The notes: generated by a model from the letters alone, not told the origin. A DNA stretch of 64,000 nucleotides from Haliscomenobacter sp040401995 (GCA_040401995.1 JBBANM010000019.1:1-64000), one strand, 5' to 3'; positions 43,033-52,442 are shown, numbered from the stretch's first letter. Numbers and translations are program-made.

Positions 43033-45213
43033 ATGAAACAATTATTCATTTTATTTCTTCTTTTTTCTCTAACCGCTACAGCTCAAAAAAGCGAAGCTTT
43101 TAGTATTGATAAACTACCCGAACCAAATCACAATTGGCGCATATTAGGCACCCGAACCTCACTCTATTCGCTAGAATTGGGTGTTTTGCTCGACAAAGGC
43201 TGGAAATTTCAATCAGGGGATAATCCTGATTTTGCAAAAATAAATTTTGATGACAGTCAATGGCAGTCAGTGAATCCCGCCCAAAATTTTCATGGTATCC
43301 CTAATATACAAAATGGGATTTCGTGGTTTAGGATTTATCTTCAATTTTCGCCAACCATCGAACGAGATTTGGCAATGCTGATTGAACAAAATGGGGCTTC
43401 CGAAGTGTATTTGAATGGAAAATTAGTCAAAAAACTGGGTATTGTAAGCCTCAATTCCAAAGAGGTAAAAGCCTATAATCCAGTCAATTTGCCTATTCTC
43501 CTGCATTTGGACACCACCTCAACGCAAGTACTTGCTATTCGATACGCTCAACAACCCAATGTTCATTATAGTACTGTTTTTTTTGATAAAAATTATGCAC
43601 TTAAAATACAGATCAATACGCTTTCCACCGCTATTGAAACCCAACAAAAAATCTCCAACAATTTTCAAATCAATTTGAGTTTCAGGGTTGGAGTTTTTAT
43701 GATTATGGCACTTCTCCATTTGTCATTTTTCTTTTTTCATCCTACCAATAAAGCCAATCTATTTTTTAGTTTGTATGCCATAGCTGCCGCATGTAGCTAT
43801 GGTGAGCAAATACGATGGTTTGCCTTAAATGATATTCAAGCAAAATACATTTCGTCATTGCTTTCTTTTAATTCCAATTGTCTCAGTTTTATACTATTAT
43901 TTATTGCTTTTAATTATTTATTCAATCAAAAAAGGGGTCTAATTTTTTGGTCACTGATCATACTGACAGCCATCAGTATGCCCCTATCCATAATGGTGTA
44001 TGGCTGGGGTTGGTTAATTGGCGCCTTGTTGCTCAATACGCTCATAAATTTGGAAATTGCTCGTATCGTTTTTATATCCATCAAAAACCGACAAAAAGGC
44101 ACGTGGATTTTGGGTATTGGTGCTGTCCTATTTATTATATTTTGGCCGATATTTAATCTTCAAAATTTGTTTGGTTGGTTTTTGCCACTGAGCGGCATAC
44201 CTTTTACAATTGCCATTTTGGGTATCCCATTGGTTACCTCCATTTATTTGGGTTTAGAATTTGGTTTTATCAACAAATCACTTAATCAGAGGCTAAAAGA
44301 AAACCAAAACTTGACCGATCAAATCATTATTCAAGAAAAAGAAAGACAACAAATACTCGCTTCTCAAAACGAAACGCTGGAAAAACAAGTAGCCGAACGC
44401 ACTGCCGAACTACGAGCCTCCCAAGCCCAACTCATCCAATCCGAAAAACTGGCCTCCCTTGGTGAACTGACCGCTGGGATCGCCCATGAGATTCAAAACC
44501 CGCTGAATTTTGTCAATAATTTTTCGGAATTGAGCGTGGAACTCCTTGAGGAAATGGAAACGGAATTCAAATCAGGTAAGTCCCAAGATGCTTTTGAAAT
44601 CGCTGCGGATCTCAAACAAAATCTCAACAAAATCAACCACCACGGTCAGCGCGCCTCAGCCATCGTGAAAGGTATGCTCGAGCACTCGCGCACGAGCACG
44701 GGCACGAAGGTAGCAACGGATATCAACGCCTTGGCGGATGAATACCTGCGCCTATCTTACCACGGTCTGCGCGCCAAGGACAGCAGTTTCAATGCCATCA
44801 TGGAAACGCATTTTGATCCCGATTTGCCTAAAGTTGAGGTCATCCCTCAAGACATTGGCAGGGTATTGCTCAATCTGATCAATAATGCGTTTTATGCGGT
44901 GAATCAACGCAATAGCACCGTAGAGACGTTGCATGCAACGTCTCTACCCTACCAACCTACTGTTACCGTAAGCACTCGAAAGCAGGAAAACGCCATCGAA
45001 ATCAGCGTCAAAGACAATGGGAATGGGATTCCGGAAACGATCAAAGACAAGATCTTCCAGCCATTTTTCACCACTAAGCCGACAGGGCAAGGGACAGGTT
45101 TAGGGCTGAGTTTGGCGTATGATATTGTGACCAAGGGGCATGGGGGGACGCTGACGGTTACCAGTATTCCCGGAGCGGAAACCACTTTTGAACTTCAATT
45201 GCCAATGAACTAA
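43033..45213 (+). CDS. HK10: 7TM-DISM-type sensor histidine kinase
   Basis: 726 residues. Signal peptide (LLFSLTATAQ), jelly-roll sensor with GVLLDKGWKFQSGDN and GASEVYLNGKLVKKLG, 7TM about 215-420, coiled coil with an extra NLTDQIIIQEKER, phospho-acceptor His485. It has about 20 extra residues (EPNHNWRILGTRTSLYSLEL) between the usual IDKLP and GVLLDKGW, absent from all paralogues. Helix type A, linker TSTGTK, GTTGC-core loop palindrome. Starts 2 bp after HK9. Its 3' end and the junction to HK11 are near-identical to the HK7-HK8 junction. Confidence 0.92.
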   Translation: MKQLFILFLLFSLTATAQKSEAFSIDKLPEPNHNWRILGTRTSLYSLELGVLLDKGWKFQSGDNPDFAKINFDDSQWQSVNPAQNFHGIPNIQNGISWFRIYLQFSPTIERDLAMLIEQNGASEVYLNGKLVKKLGIVSLNSKEVKAYNPVNLPILLHLDTTSTQVLAIRYAQQPNVHYSTVFFDKNYALKIQINTLSTAIETQQKISNNFQINLSFRVGVFMIMALLHLSFFFFHPTNKANLFFSLYAIAAACSYGEQIRWFALNDIQAKYISSLLSFNSNCLSFILLFIAFNYLFNQKRGLIFWSLIILTAISMPLSIMVYGWGWLIGALLLNTLINLEIARIVFISIKNRQKGTWILGIGAVLFIIFWPIFNLQNLFGWFLPLSGIPFTIAILGIPLVTSIYLGLEFGFINKSLNQRLKENQNLTDQIIIQEKERQQILASQNETLEKQVAERTAELRASQAQLIQSEKLASLGELTAGIAHEIQNPLNFVNNFSELSVELLEEMETEFKSGKSQDAFEIAADLKQNLNKINHHGQRASAIVKGMLEHSRTSTGTKVATDINALADEYLRLSYHGLRAKDSSFNAIMETHFDPDLPKVEVIPQDIGRVLLNLINNAFYAVNQRNSTVETLHATSLPYQPTVTVSTRKQENAIEISVKDNGNGIPETIKDKIFQPFFTTKPTGQGTGLGLSLAYDIVTKGHGGTLTVTSIPGAETTFELQLPMN
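44920..44947. repeat. In-frame palindrome in HK10 ATPase loop (GTAGAGAC family)
   Basis: GTAGAGAC-GTTGCATGCAAC-GTCTCTAC, perfect, GTTGC core as in HK5 and HK11. Confidence 0.85.
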
Positions 45214-45225
45214 TCCCCCATTCAA

Positions 45226-47217
45226 ATGAAAAATCTACCGTTATTAATCTTCCTCTTTTTTAAGCTTGGCCTTAGTTTTGGACAGACCACTACTTTGGAC
45301 AGTTTAAAGCTGGAACTCACTAAAACAAAAAGTGATACCACCAAAGTCTTATTGTATGAAAAATTAATGAGAGCTTCTCAAGGCCAAGCGTCGATTGATT
45401 ACGGGATGAAAGGATTGGCCCTAGCCAAACGGATTCACTTTGATAAAGGGATAATACTGTGTGGAAACGTGGTAGCTTTTATTACAGTTGAACGAAACTA
45501 CTACAAGTCCATCTTAATGCTGATGGAAACAAAGCAGCTTTGTGAAAAGACCAAAGATTCATTCCAACTGGTAAATGCGTTGGCTTATTTAGGGTATGCA
45601 TTCGGCAGGTTTGACCAACAAAAGGCACTTCAGTACGATTTTCAATGTAAAGCACTAATGGAGAAATTGAACATCACCCAAAGTGTTATCCCCATCAATA
45701 CAGCAATCGGATACACTTATAAAGACAATGGATTTCCGGACTCAGCGCTGGTCTATCTTCAAAAAGGGTATGCGTACGCTTTGCAGTCAGACAAACCTCT
45801 AAGTCCTCAGAGTTTTGATGTACATTTTGGTGAAGTGTATTACCAAAAAGGCCAGAAAGAACTAGCCATGAGCTATTTTCTGCGCTCTATAGCTGCTATA
45901 GGCGAAGCTTTCCCGCCCAATGGCCAGAATGACGGCCAGGCTTATCTGGGAATGGCCCGTATCTACCGCGATAGGAATGAGCTGGATTCAGCCAGGTATT
46001 GCGCCAAAAAAGCTCTCCAAATTTTTCAGGAAAGAAAACTAAATTTATACGTCATTCAGGACGCAAATTTGCTTTTTGAATTGTATAAAAACTCAAATAC
46101 CACCGAAGCACTCCATTACCTGGTTATCGCGTCCACTACTAAAGACAGTCTTTTTAGTCAAGAAAAAGGTCGGCAAATCGAAAAATTAGCCTTCGAGGAA
46201 CGGGAACAGGCCGCAAAAAACGAAAGGATGATCCTGGACCGTGAGATCGCGTTTAAAAATCGAGTTAGGCTCTATGCGCTGCTGGCCGTTTTGGGGGTAG
46301 TTTTGTTGATCGCCTTTATCCTTTACCGCAACAACCGCCAAAAGCAAGTTGCCAACAAACTATTGCAAAATCAAAAAGAGGCAATTCAAAGTACGCTTAA
46401 CTTACTTAAATCCACTCAAGCCCAACTCATCCAATCCGAAAAACTTGCCTCTCTGGGTGAACTGACTGCTGGAATCGCCCATGAGATTCAAAATCCACTC
46501 AACTTTGTCAATAACTTTTCAGAACTCAGCGTGGAATTATTGGAGGAAATGGAAAGTGATTTCAAAGCAGGTAAGTCACATGATGCTTTTGAAATCGCTG
46601 CTGATCTCAAACAAAACCTCACTAAAATCAACCACCACGGCAAACGTGCCTCCGCCATCGTGAAGGGTATGTTGGAACATTCCCGGACTGGAGACGCGAT
46701 GCATCGCGTCTCTACCGACCTCAACGCCCTGGCGGATGAATACCTGCGCCTCGCCTATCATGGCCTACGCGCTAAAGACAGTAGCTTCAACGCCACCATG
46801 GAAACCCATTTTGATCCTGATTTGCCTAAAATTGAGGTCATCCCGCAAGACATTGGGCGGGTGTTACTTAATTTGATCAACAATGCTTTTTATGCAGTCA
46901 ATCAACGGAATAACGCCGTAGAGACGTTGCATGCAACGTCTCTAACCTACCAGCCTACGGTAATTGTCAGCACAAAAAAACTGGAGAATGCCATTGAAAT
47001 CCGTGTTAAAGACAATGGGAATGGCATCCCGGAAGCGATCAAAGACAAAATATTCCAGCCATTTTTTACTACCAAACCTACTGGGCAGGGAACGGGATTA
47101 GGGCTGAGTTTGGCATATGATATTGTGACCAAAGGGCATGGGGGGAAATTGGAAGTAGAAAGCAGTATTGGCGCTGGAACAACTTTCATCTTAACGCTCC
47201 CATACTCCGAAATCTAA
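45226..47217 (+). CDS. HK11: TPR-sensor histidine kinase
   Basis: 663 residues, close paralogue of HK8: the same signal peptide and first 80 residues (TTTLDSLKLELTK, ASQGQASIDYGMKGLALAKR), then a diverged TPR array with an eight-residue insertion near GEAFPPNGQNDGQAY, TM helix LAVLGVVLLIAFILYRN, phospho-acceptor His419, intact ATPase boxes. HisKA helix type A with HHGKRAS instead of HHGQRAS, linker palindrome with a GATGCATC core (TGDAMHRVST), GTTGC-core loop. Last gene of the eight-kinase run, followed by a palindromic element and the TonB receptor. Confidence 0.92.
   Translation: MKNLPLLIFLFFKLGLSFGQTTTLDSLKLELTKTKSDTTKVLLYEKLMRASQGQASIDYGMKGLALAKRIHFDKGIILCGNVVAFITVERNYYKSILMLMETKQLCEKTKDSFQLVNALAYLGYAFGRFDQQKALQYDFQCKALMEKLNITQSVIPINTAIGYTYKDNGFPDSALVYLQKGYAYALQSDKPLSPQSFDVHFGEVYYQKGQKELAMSYFLRSIAAIGEAFPPNGQNDGQAYLGMARIYRDRNELDSARYCAKKALQIFQERKLNLYVIQDANLLFELYKNSNTTEALHYLVIASTTKDSLFSQEKGRQIEKLAFEEREQAAKNERMILDREIAFKNRVRLYALLAVLGVVLLIAFILYRNNRQKQVANKLLQNQKEAIQSTLNLLKSTQAQLIQSEKLASLGELTAGIAHEIQNPLNFVNNFSELSVELLEEMESDFKAGKSHDAFEIAADLKQNLTKINHHGKRASAIVKGMLEHSRTGDAMHRVSTDLNALADEYLRLAYHGLRAKDSSFNATMETHFDPDLPKIEVIPQDIGRVLLNLINNAFYAVNQRNNAVETLHATSLTYQPTVIVSTKKLENAIEIRVKDNGNGIPEAIKDKIFQPFFTTKPTGQGTGLGLSLAYDIVTKGHGGKLEVESSIGAGTTFILTLPYSEI
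46690..46715. repeat. In-frame palindrome in HK11 HisKA-ATPase linker
   Basis: GGAGACGCGATGCATCGCGTCTCTAC-type palindrome (arms GAGACGCGATG / CATCGCGTCTC), encoding GDAMHRVST; the left outer bases are changed relative to GTAGAGAC. Confidence 0.8.
46918..46945. repeat. In-frame palindrome in HK11 ATPase loop (GTAGAGAC family)
   Basis: GTTGC-core copy with one mismatch in the last base. Confidence 0.8.
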
Positions 47218-47247
47218 TATGGCATTGTGAATAAACTTAATCATTTT

Positions 47248-47455
47248 AGAGCTTGTTCAGGATTCTGGTTCGAAGGCGAAAATGAGCTAAAATTCGTACT
47301 AATGAGGCGCAAAAAGCGTTGCAAATCCCGACAAAGTCGGGAGAGTGTATCCCGACTTTGTCGAGGACAGGTCAGCGCTACGTGAGCATTTTTGTAACGA
47401 AATTGGGGTGAATTTTGGCCATTTGTAGCTCGAAGCAGAAACCTGAACAAGCTCT
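47248..47455. mobile_element. MITE-like palindromic element, family P2, copy 1
   Basis: Terminal inverted repeats begin AGAGCTTGTTCAGG and end CCTGAACAAGCTCT; further inside, GCGAAAATGAGCTAAAATT pairs with AATTTTGGCCATTTG-type sequence. The centre holds two smaller palindromes, CCCGACAAAGTCGGG and CCCGACTTTGTCG. No ORF. Fills nearly the whole gap between HK11 and the TonB receptor, and may separate their transcripts. Second copy at 62487, single arm at 60895. Confidence 0.7.
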
Positions 47456-47470
47456 TAACACCTAAATACT

Positions 47471-50323
47471 ATGAAAAACCCAATGTATTCATCACTCGGT
47501 TTGTTTTTCATGCTGATGTCTCTTTCTTTTTCCTTTGGTCAGGCTCGTTCCATACACGGCTATGTCTATGACAAAAATCAGCAACCACTTGTCGGTGTTT
47601 CTGTGCAAATCCAGAACACTCAAACTGGAACCAACACCGATATCAATGGCGAATTTTCCATACCAATCAACACCGAAAAACGCCTTGTCCTAGTCTTCAC
47701 TTCGATTGGATATTTAAAGAAAGAGATTTCAGTTAGCGTCGACAGCGGGTCGGTAGTTGAAGTAAATGTCAACTTAGAAGAAGAAGTGAAAATCCTGGAT
47801 GAAATGATTGTCACCGGGGTATTTGACAGCAGAAAACGCATTGAATCTTCCATTGCTATTACTACCATTGATAGCAAGATATTGGATCGCATTGTGCCCA
47901 ATAGTGCGGTTGAATTGCTGCGTCAAGTACCTGGGGTATTTACCAATACTTCACGTGGAGAAATCTTCAATGAGGTTGTTACGAGGGGAATGGCTTTGGG
48001 CGGAGCCTATTATTATGTCTCTATGCAGGAGGATGGATTGCCCATCATCCCAGCTGGTGGCCAATACAATCCCGATCCTTTTTTGAGGGCCGATGTTACC
48101 TTAGGCCGTATTGAAGCGGTACGGGGAGGCACAGCTTCGGTACTTGGGGTAAATGCGCCCGGGGGTATTTTCAATTACATCTCTAAAACCGGTGGATCAA
48201 CCTTCGAGGGGGAATTTCGTACTCGGGTAGGGCTGGAAGGCAATGTCAAGAACCCTTATTATCGGCAAGATGCTGGTTTTGGTGGGCCTTTGAGCAAAGA
48301 TAAAAGTTTAACTTACTACATCGGGGGGCATTACCGGCATGCCGACGGCGCCAAATACCCCGGTTATCCTTTGAGTCGAGGCGGTCAAATCAAGGCGAAT
48401 CTGGTGAAAAAATATAAACAAGGTTCCATCCAGTTTAACTTGAAATACTTACACGACCGCACCGTCCAGTTTGAATTTACGCCTACTGTTAACTTTGACA
48501 AGCCAACTCCAGCTGGCAATTTCACCAACTCTAGCTCGGTTTTAAACCCCGCGGTGGCGCTTTATTACCCCGCTTCGGTAAATAGTTTGACCGACATTAG
48601 CTATAATTCAAAAAACCTAAACCTGTATAAAGAATTAGCGCCAAGTCTCAATTGGGAACACCGCTTAGGCAAGGGCTGGAAAATACAAAATGCCCTGCGC
48701 TACTCCGATAAATCCATAGTGAGCAATTCCTCCTTTATTGTCTATCCTTTTGCCGTAGATCAATTGCCGTTTTATGCCATCAATGAGTTGTTGGGCAAAT
48801 TTGGGACCTATAATTTTTACAACCCCAAAACCAATCAACAATATGGCAGTGTAACCCAGGAATTGGATTTTAGCAATCCAAATTTTCCATTTGCATTCAA
48901 ATCTAACCTTAATCTACCTGGATCAACCGTGCAACCCAATTCGGTTTTTTACAATCCCATTTCCTATGAAAATGGAACTATGAAAGACCTCATCAATCAA
49001 TTTACCCTCAAGAAACAATATAAAACCATGGGCTTTACTGTGGGTGTATTTCACTCCAGCACTTGGTTTAAATACAACCTTACTCCACCCGCAGCAACAG
49101 GCTATGGCACAATTGAAGACAAACCTCAATTTGTAGGGATTGATTATATTCCTTCGGGTATTGCCAATCCTCCAACTTATCATGTTACGGATCGCAACGG
49201 TATCTCGGGCTATGGCTCCGCAGGAATATTACGTACGGAATCAACCATCAACCAAACTGCTTTTTTCTTTGGTCACAATTGGAATATTTCAGACAAACTC
49301 AACTTGGATTGGGGTTTTCGTTATGAAGATTTTAAATTAAAAGCAAAACAACGTAGACCCATCAGTGCCAGCCAAAGCCTGGGTGGAGTAGATGGGGATT
49401 CCACCACTTTGTACGACAATAAATCTACTGTACTTGGGCAGAATATTGAATATACAAACCATTTGAACACGTTTTCTTTTTCAGCCGGCATCAATTACAA
49501 AGTCAACAATAATTTGTCTTTTTATGGGCGATACTCAAAAGGAAGCAAGGCGCCTTCATTCAATTTTTATAATGAAAACAGCAAAATACTAGCTGTTGTA
49601 CCTCAAAAAAACATCCAAATAGAATTTGGTGTAAAAATATCTAAAGGAAAAAGCAACCTTTTTATTACCCCATTTTATAGCGCATTGGACAAAATCCTCA
49701 ACCAGCAGGTCGTGCAAGAATTCGTCCAGGTTGCCACTTACTATGCTACTCCAAAAATCTACAATAAAACCCATACCATTGGAGTTGAAATAGAGGGCAA
49801 TTATGCACTGAACGACCATTGGAGCATCCGGGCAAATGCCGTAGTACAGCAATTTACGGCTGATAAATACCAATACTATGACACGAGGAATCTAGGCCCT
49901 GCCGATGATACGCTAATTGACCGTTCTGGAAAAAAAATCAGCAGTTATACTCCAGCGCTGATCATTAATGTTACGCCAACTTACCGAAACAACAAGCTAT
50001 TTGTTAACTTGAATTGGTATTACCTGGCCAAAAGAGCTGCCAATACCAGCGAGACCTTTTATCTGCCGGCCTTTAGTCAATTTGATCTAAATATCGGCTA
50101 TGCCATTTCACCAAAAATCCAACTACAAGCAAGCATCAACAATGTTTTGAACAAGTTCGGGATCATGAATTGGAGTGCGCCCACCCCTAGTGGTGTTCCT
50201 TTCCAAACATTTGATACAGAGTTGTTCACCCCGGCCACACGTACAGCCAATCCGAAGGCAGTATATTTTACCAGCGCCATTCAGCCCCGGGCTTTATTTA
50301 TATCTTGTACTTTCAAATTATAA
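47471..50323 (+). CDS. TonB-dependent outer-membrane receptor
   Basis: 950 residues. Signal peptide 1-24, carboxypeptidase-regulatory-like domain about 27-110 (IHGYVYDKNQQPLVGVSV, SIPINTEKRLVLVFTSIGY), TonB-box-like LDEMIVTG, plug domain (NSAVELLRQVPGVFTNTSRG, RIEAVRGGTASVLGVNAPGGIFNYISK), then a beta barrel ending in a terminal Phe-x-Leu (ISCTFKL). Length is that of a siderophore/vitamin-type receptor rather than a SusC protein, and no SusD gene follows. Substrate unknown. It splits the kinase array; HK12 starts 10 bp after its stop and may be co-transcribed. Confidence 0.92.
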   Translation: MKNPMYSSLGLFFMLMSLSFSFGQARSIHGYVYDKNQQPLVGVSVQIQNTQTGTNTDINGEFSIPINTEKRLVLVFTSIGYLKKEISVSVDSGSVVEVNVNLEEEVKILDEMIVTGVFDSRKRIESSIAITTIDSKILDRIVPNSAVELLRQVPGVFTNTSRGEIFNEVVTRGMALGGAYYYVSMQEDGLPIIPAGGQYNPDPFLRADVTLGRIEAVRGGTASVLGVNAPGGIFNYISKTGGSTFEGEFRTRVGLEGNVKNPYYRQDAGFGGPLSKDKSLTYYIGGHYRHADGAKYPGYPLSRGGQIKANLVKKYKQGSIQFNLKYLHDRTVQFEFTPTVNFDKPTPAGNFTNSSSVLNPAVALYYPASVNSLTDISYNSKNLNLYKELAPSLNWEHRLGKGWKIQNALRYSDKSIVSNSSFIVYPFAVDQLPFYAINELLGKFGTYNFYNPKTNQQYGSVTQELDFSNPNFPFAFKSNLNLPGSTVQPNSVFYNPISYENGTMKDLINQFTLKKQYKTMGFTVGVFHSSTWFKYNLTPPAATGYGTIEDKPQFVGIDYIPSGIANPPTYHVTDRNGISGYGSAGILRTESTINQTAFFFGHNWNISDKLNLDWGFRYEDFKLKAKQRRPISASQSLGGVDGDSTTLYDNKSTVLGQNIEYTNHLNTFSFSAGINYKVNNNLSFYGRYSKGSKAPSFNFYNENSKILAVVPQKNIQIEFGVKISKGKSNLFITPFYSALDKILNQQVVQEFVQVATYYATPKIYNKTHTIGVEIEGNYALNDHWSIRANAVVQQFTADKYQYYDTRNLGPADDTLIDRSGKKISSYTPALIINVTPTYRNNKLFVNLNWYYLAKRAANTSETFYLPAFSQFDLNIGYAISPKIQLQASINNVLNKFGIMNWSAPTPSGVPFQTFDTELFTPATRTANPKAVYFTSAIQPRALFISCTFKL

Positions 50324-50333
50324 AAAAAAGCCG

Positions 50334-52412
50334 ATGAAAATCCTAAACACATTACTATTGTTTCTTGTTTTAAGTACATTACTTAAAGGGCAATACAACA
50401 TCCCCAAGAAACAACTAGACAGTCTAAAGCATGCCCTGACCTTAGCAAAAGCGGATACCAACAAGTCTGATTTGCACTTTTGGATTGGCTTCGCAAACCA
50501 AAACTCCAACATCAACCTCGCCATTTATCATTTCAATGAAGCTTTGCGCTACGCCCGCAAAGCAGACCACAAGGATAGGATTTTGGGTGATTTGGTAAGC
50601 TTAGGTTTTCTTTATGGCGAAAGAGGCGAACCAGCTAAATCAACCGTCTTATTGTTGGAAGCACTGCATTATACCCAAAATACCAAGAGTGATATTAGTA
50701 TGCCTTTGGCTTTTTTAGCCAATAACTACGAGGCTCAGGGCGATCTGAAGAATGCCATTAAGTATGCCCGACGTTCTTTTCAGATTTTTGAAAAAAGGTT
50801 AAAAGATAAATTGCCCGTTGATCCCCGAGGTTATCCTGCCGGCCCGATGCGCATGGGGCAACTTTTTGAAAAAAGCGGGCAATTGGACTCTGCGTTGTAT
50901 TATGCCCAGAAGGGCTACCAACGCTATGTCGAAAAACCCCTGACGGGCGGTAATGAATTCTTATACATCCAGATTTGCAATTCGCTGGGAAACATTTACC
51001 TCCGCCAGCAACAGCCCGAAAAGGCATTAAACTATTATCGTTTGGGAATTCAAACCGCTTACAAAGTCAATATTGTCACCGCGATTCATGAAAGTCAACT
51101 GGGCTTAGCTAATTATTATTTCCAAATTAACAATAGAGACTCGGTTATCCATTATGCCTCTCAAGCTTACGATGCCTCCAGTAAAATCAAAAGATTTGAA
51201 ATCATGAAAAATGCTGCTTTGCTATTGCGAAAAACGTATGAGAAAGCTGGCATTTACAAAAACGCGCTGTACTATTCTGACCTCGCTTTTGCGGCAATAG
51301 ACAGTGTGTCTGGCGCCGATAAGGTGCGGGAGGTACAAAATCTGACCTTCAAAGAAGAACAAAGGCAGCAAAAAATGCTACAGGAAATAGAAGCAAAACG
51401 GATCGCTTATCAAAACCGGGTGAAAATGTACAGCTTACTGGCTGTTCTGGGTGCAGTGCTTTTGCTGGCCTTTATCCTCTACCGCAATAACCAACAAAAG
51501 CAACGTGCCAACGCCTTGCTCCAATCACAAAAGGAAGAAATAAACAGCCAAAAAACACAATTGCAAAGCTCCCTGGAAACCCTCAAAGCCACTCAAACTC
51601 AACTCATCCAATCCGAAAAACTTGCCTCCCTCGGTGAACTGACCGCCGGCATCGCCCACGAAATTCAAAATCCACTGAATTTTGTCAATAATTTCGCGGA
51701 AATCAGCGTGGATTTGGCAAAAGAAATCAACGAAGAGATAGATAAAGACCCCATAGACAAGGAATTCGTAAAAGAATTGATGGGGGATTTGACCCAAAAC
51801 CAGCAAAAAATCAACCACCACGGACAGCGTGCCTCCGCTATCGTCAAAGGAATGCTCGAGCACTCGCGCATGAGCACGGGCACGAAGTTAGCCACCGATA
51901 TCAACGCCTTGGCGGATGAATACCTGCGCCTCGCTTACCACGGTCTGCGCGCCAAGGACAGCAGTTTCAATGCCATCATGGAAACGCATTTTGATCCCGA
52001 TTTGCCTAAAATAGAGGTGATCCCGCAAGACATTGGTCGGGTGGTGCTGAATTTGATCAACAACGCGTTTTATGCGGTACATGAGAAAAACCGACAGCTT
52101 CAGGCGCAAAGCACAGACCTTCCAGGTTTTGAAAACCTGGAAGGTCTAGGTTACCAACCTACCGTGATAGTCCGCACAAAAAAACTGGAAAACGCCATCG
52201 AAATCAGCGTCCAAGACAATGGAAACGGTATTCCGGAAGCGATTAAAGATAAGATCTTTCAGCCGTTTTTTACTACCAAGCCGACAGGACAAGGGACAGG
52301 TTTAGGGCTAAGCTTGGCGTATGATATTGTGACCAAGGGGCATGGGGGCGCGCTTGAAGTTGTTTCCAAAAATAGTGCTGGATCCGAATTAATCATTCAT
52401 TTGCCATATTAA
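50334..52412 (+). CDS. HK12: TPR-sensor histidine kinase
   Basis: 692 residues from the ATG at 50334; the frame is open further upstream but that part overlaps the TonB receptor. Signal peptide (LLFLVLSTLLKGQ), TPR array (ALRYARKADHKDRI, NAIKYARRSFQIF, SALYYAQKGYQRY, KALNYYRLGIQTAY), TM helix LAVLGAVLLLAFILYRN, phospho-acceptor His442. HisKA second helix is a distinct type C (AEISVDLAKEINEEIDKDPID), linker MSTGTK, CCTTCCAGG loop palindrome. It starts 10 bp after the receptor, which suggests it could sense or control its uptake function. C-terminus SELIIHLPY matches HK2; a DUF1016 gene follows. Confidence 0.92.
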   Translation: MKILNTLLLFLVLSTLLKGQYNIPKKQLDSLKHALTLAKADTNKSDLHFWIGFANQNSNINLAIYHFNEALRYARKADHKDRILGDLVSLGFLYGERGEPAKSTVLLLEALHYTQNTKSDISMPLAFLANNYEAQGDLKNAIKYARRSFQIFEKRLKDKLPVDPRGYPAGPMRMGQLFEKSGQLDSALYYAQKGYQRYVEKPLTGGNEFLYIQICNSLGNIYLRQQQPEKALNYYRLGIQTAYKVNIVTAIHESQLGLANYYFQINNRDSVIHYASQAYDASSKIKRFEIMKNAALLLRKTYEKAGIYKNALYYSDLAFAAIDSVSGADKVREVQNLTFKEEQRQQKMLQEIEAKRIAYQNRVKMYSLLAVLGAVLLLAFILYRNNQQKQRANALLQSQKEEINSQKTQLQSSLETLKATQTQLIQSEKLASLGELTAGIAHEIQNPLNFVNNFAEISVDLAKEINEEIDKDPIDKEFVKELMGDLTQNQQKINHHGQRASAIVKGMLEHSRMSTGTKLATDINALADEYLRLAYHGLRAKDSSFNAIMETHFDPDLPKIEVIPQDIGRVVLNLINNAFYAVHEKNRQLQAQSTDLPGFENLEGLGYQPTVIVRTKKLENAIEISVQDNGNGIPEAIKDKIFQPFFTTKPTGQGTGLGLSLAYDIVTKGHGGALEVVSKNSAGSELIIHLPY
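52115..52147. repeat. In-frame palindrome in HK12 ATPase loop (CCTTCCAGG family)
   Basis: Same 33-bp palindrome as in HK3. Confidence 0.85.
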
Positions 52413-52434
52413 AACAAAAGAGAAGGAAATTTTT

Positions 52435-52442
52435 TATTTTTG
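52435..52442 (+). promoter_or_regulatory. Putative -7 promoter element of DUF1016 copy 2
   Basis: TATTTTTG, 34 bp before the start codon, in the same sequence context as copy 1. Confidence 0.5.

Noticed and set aside
47218..47470. Small RNA or terminator after HK11
   Set aside because: The strong hairpins are the inner palindromes of the P2 element, and no T-run follows them.
50175..50333. Upstream extension of HK12
   Set aside because: It overlaps the TonB receptor 3' end in another frame, and the signal peptide begins at the ATG at 50334.
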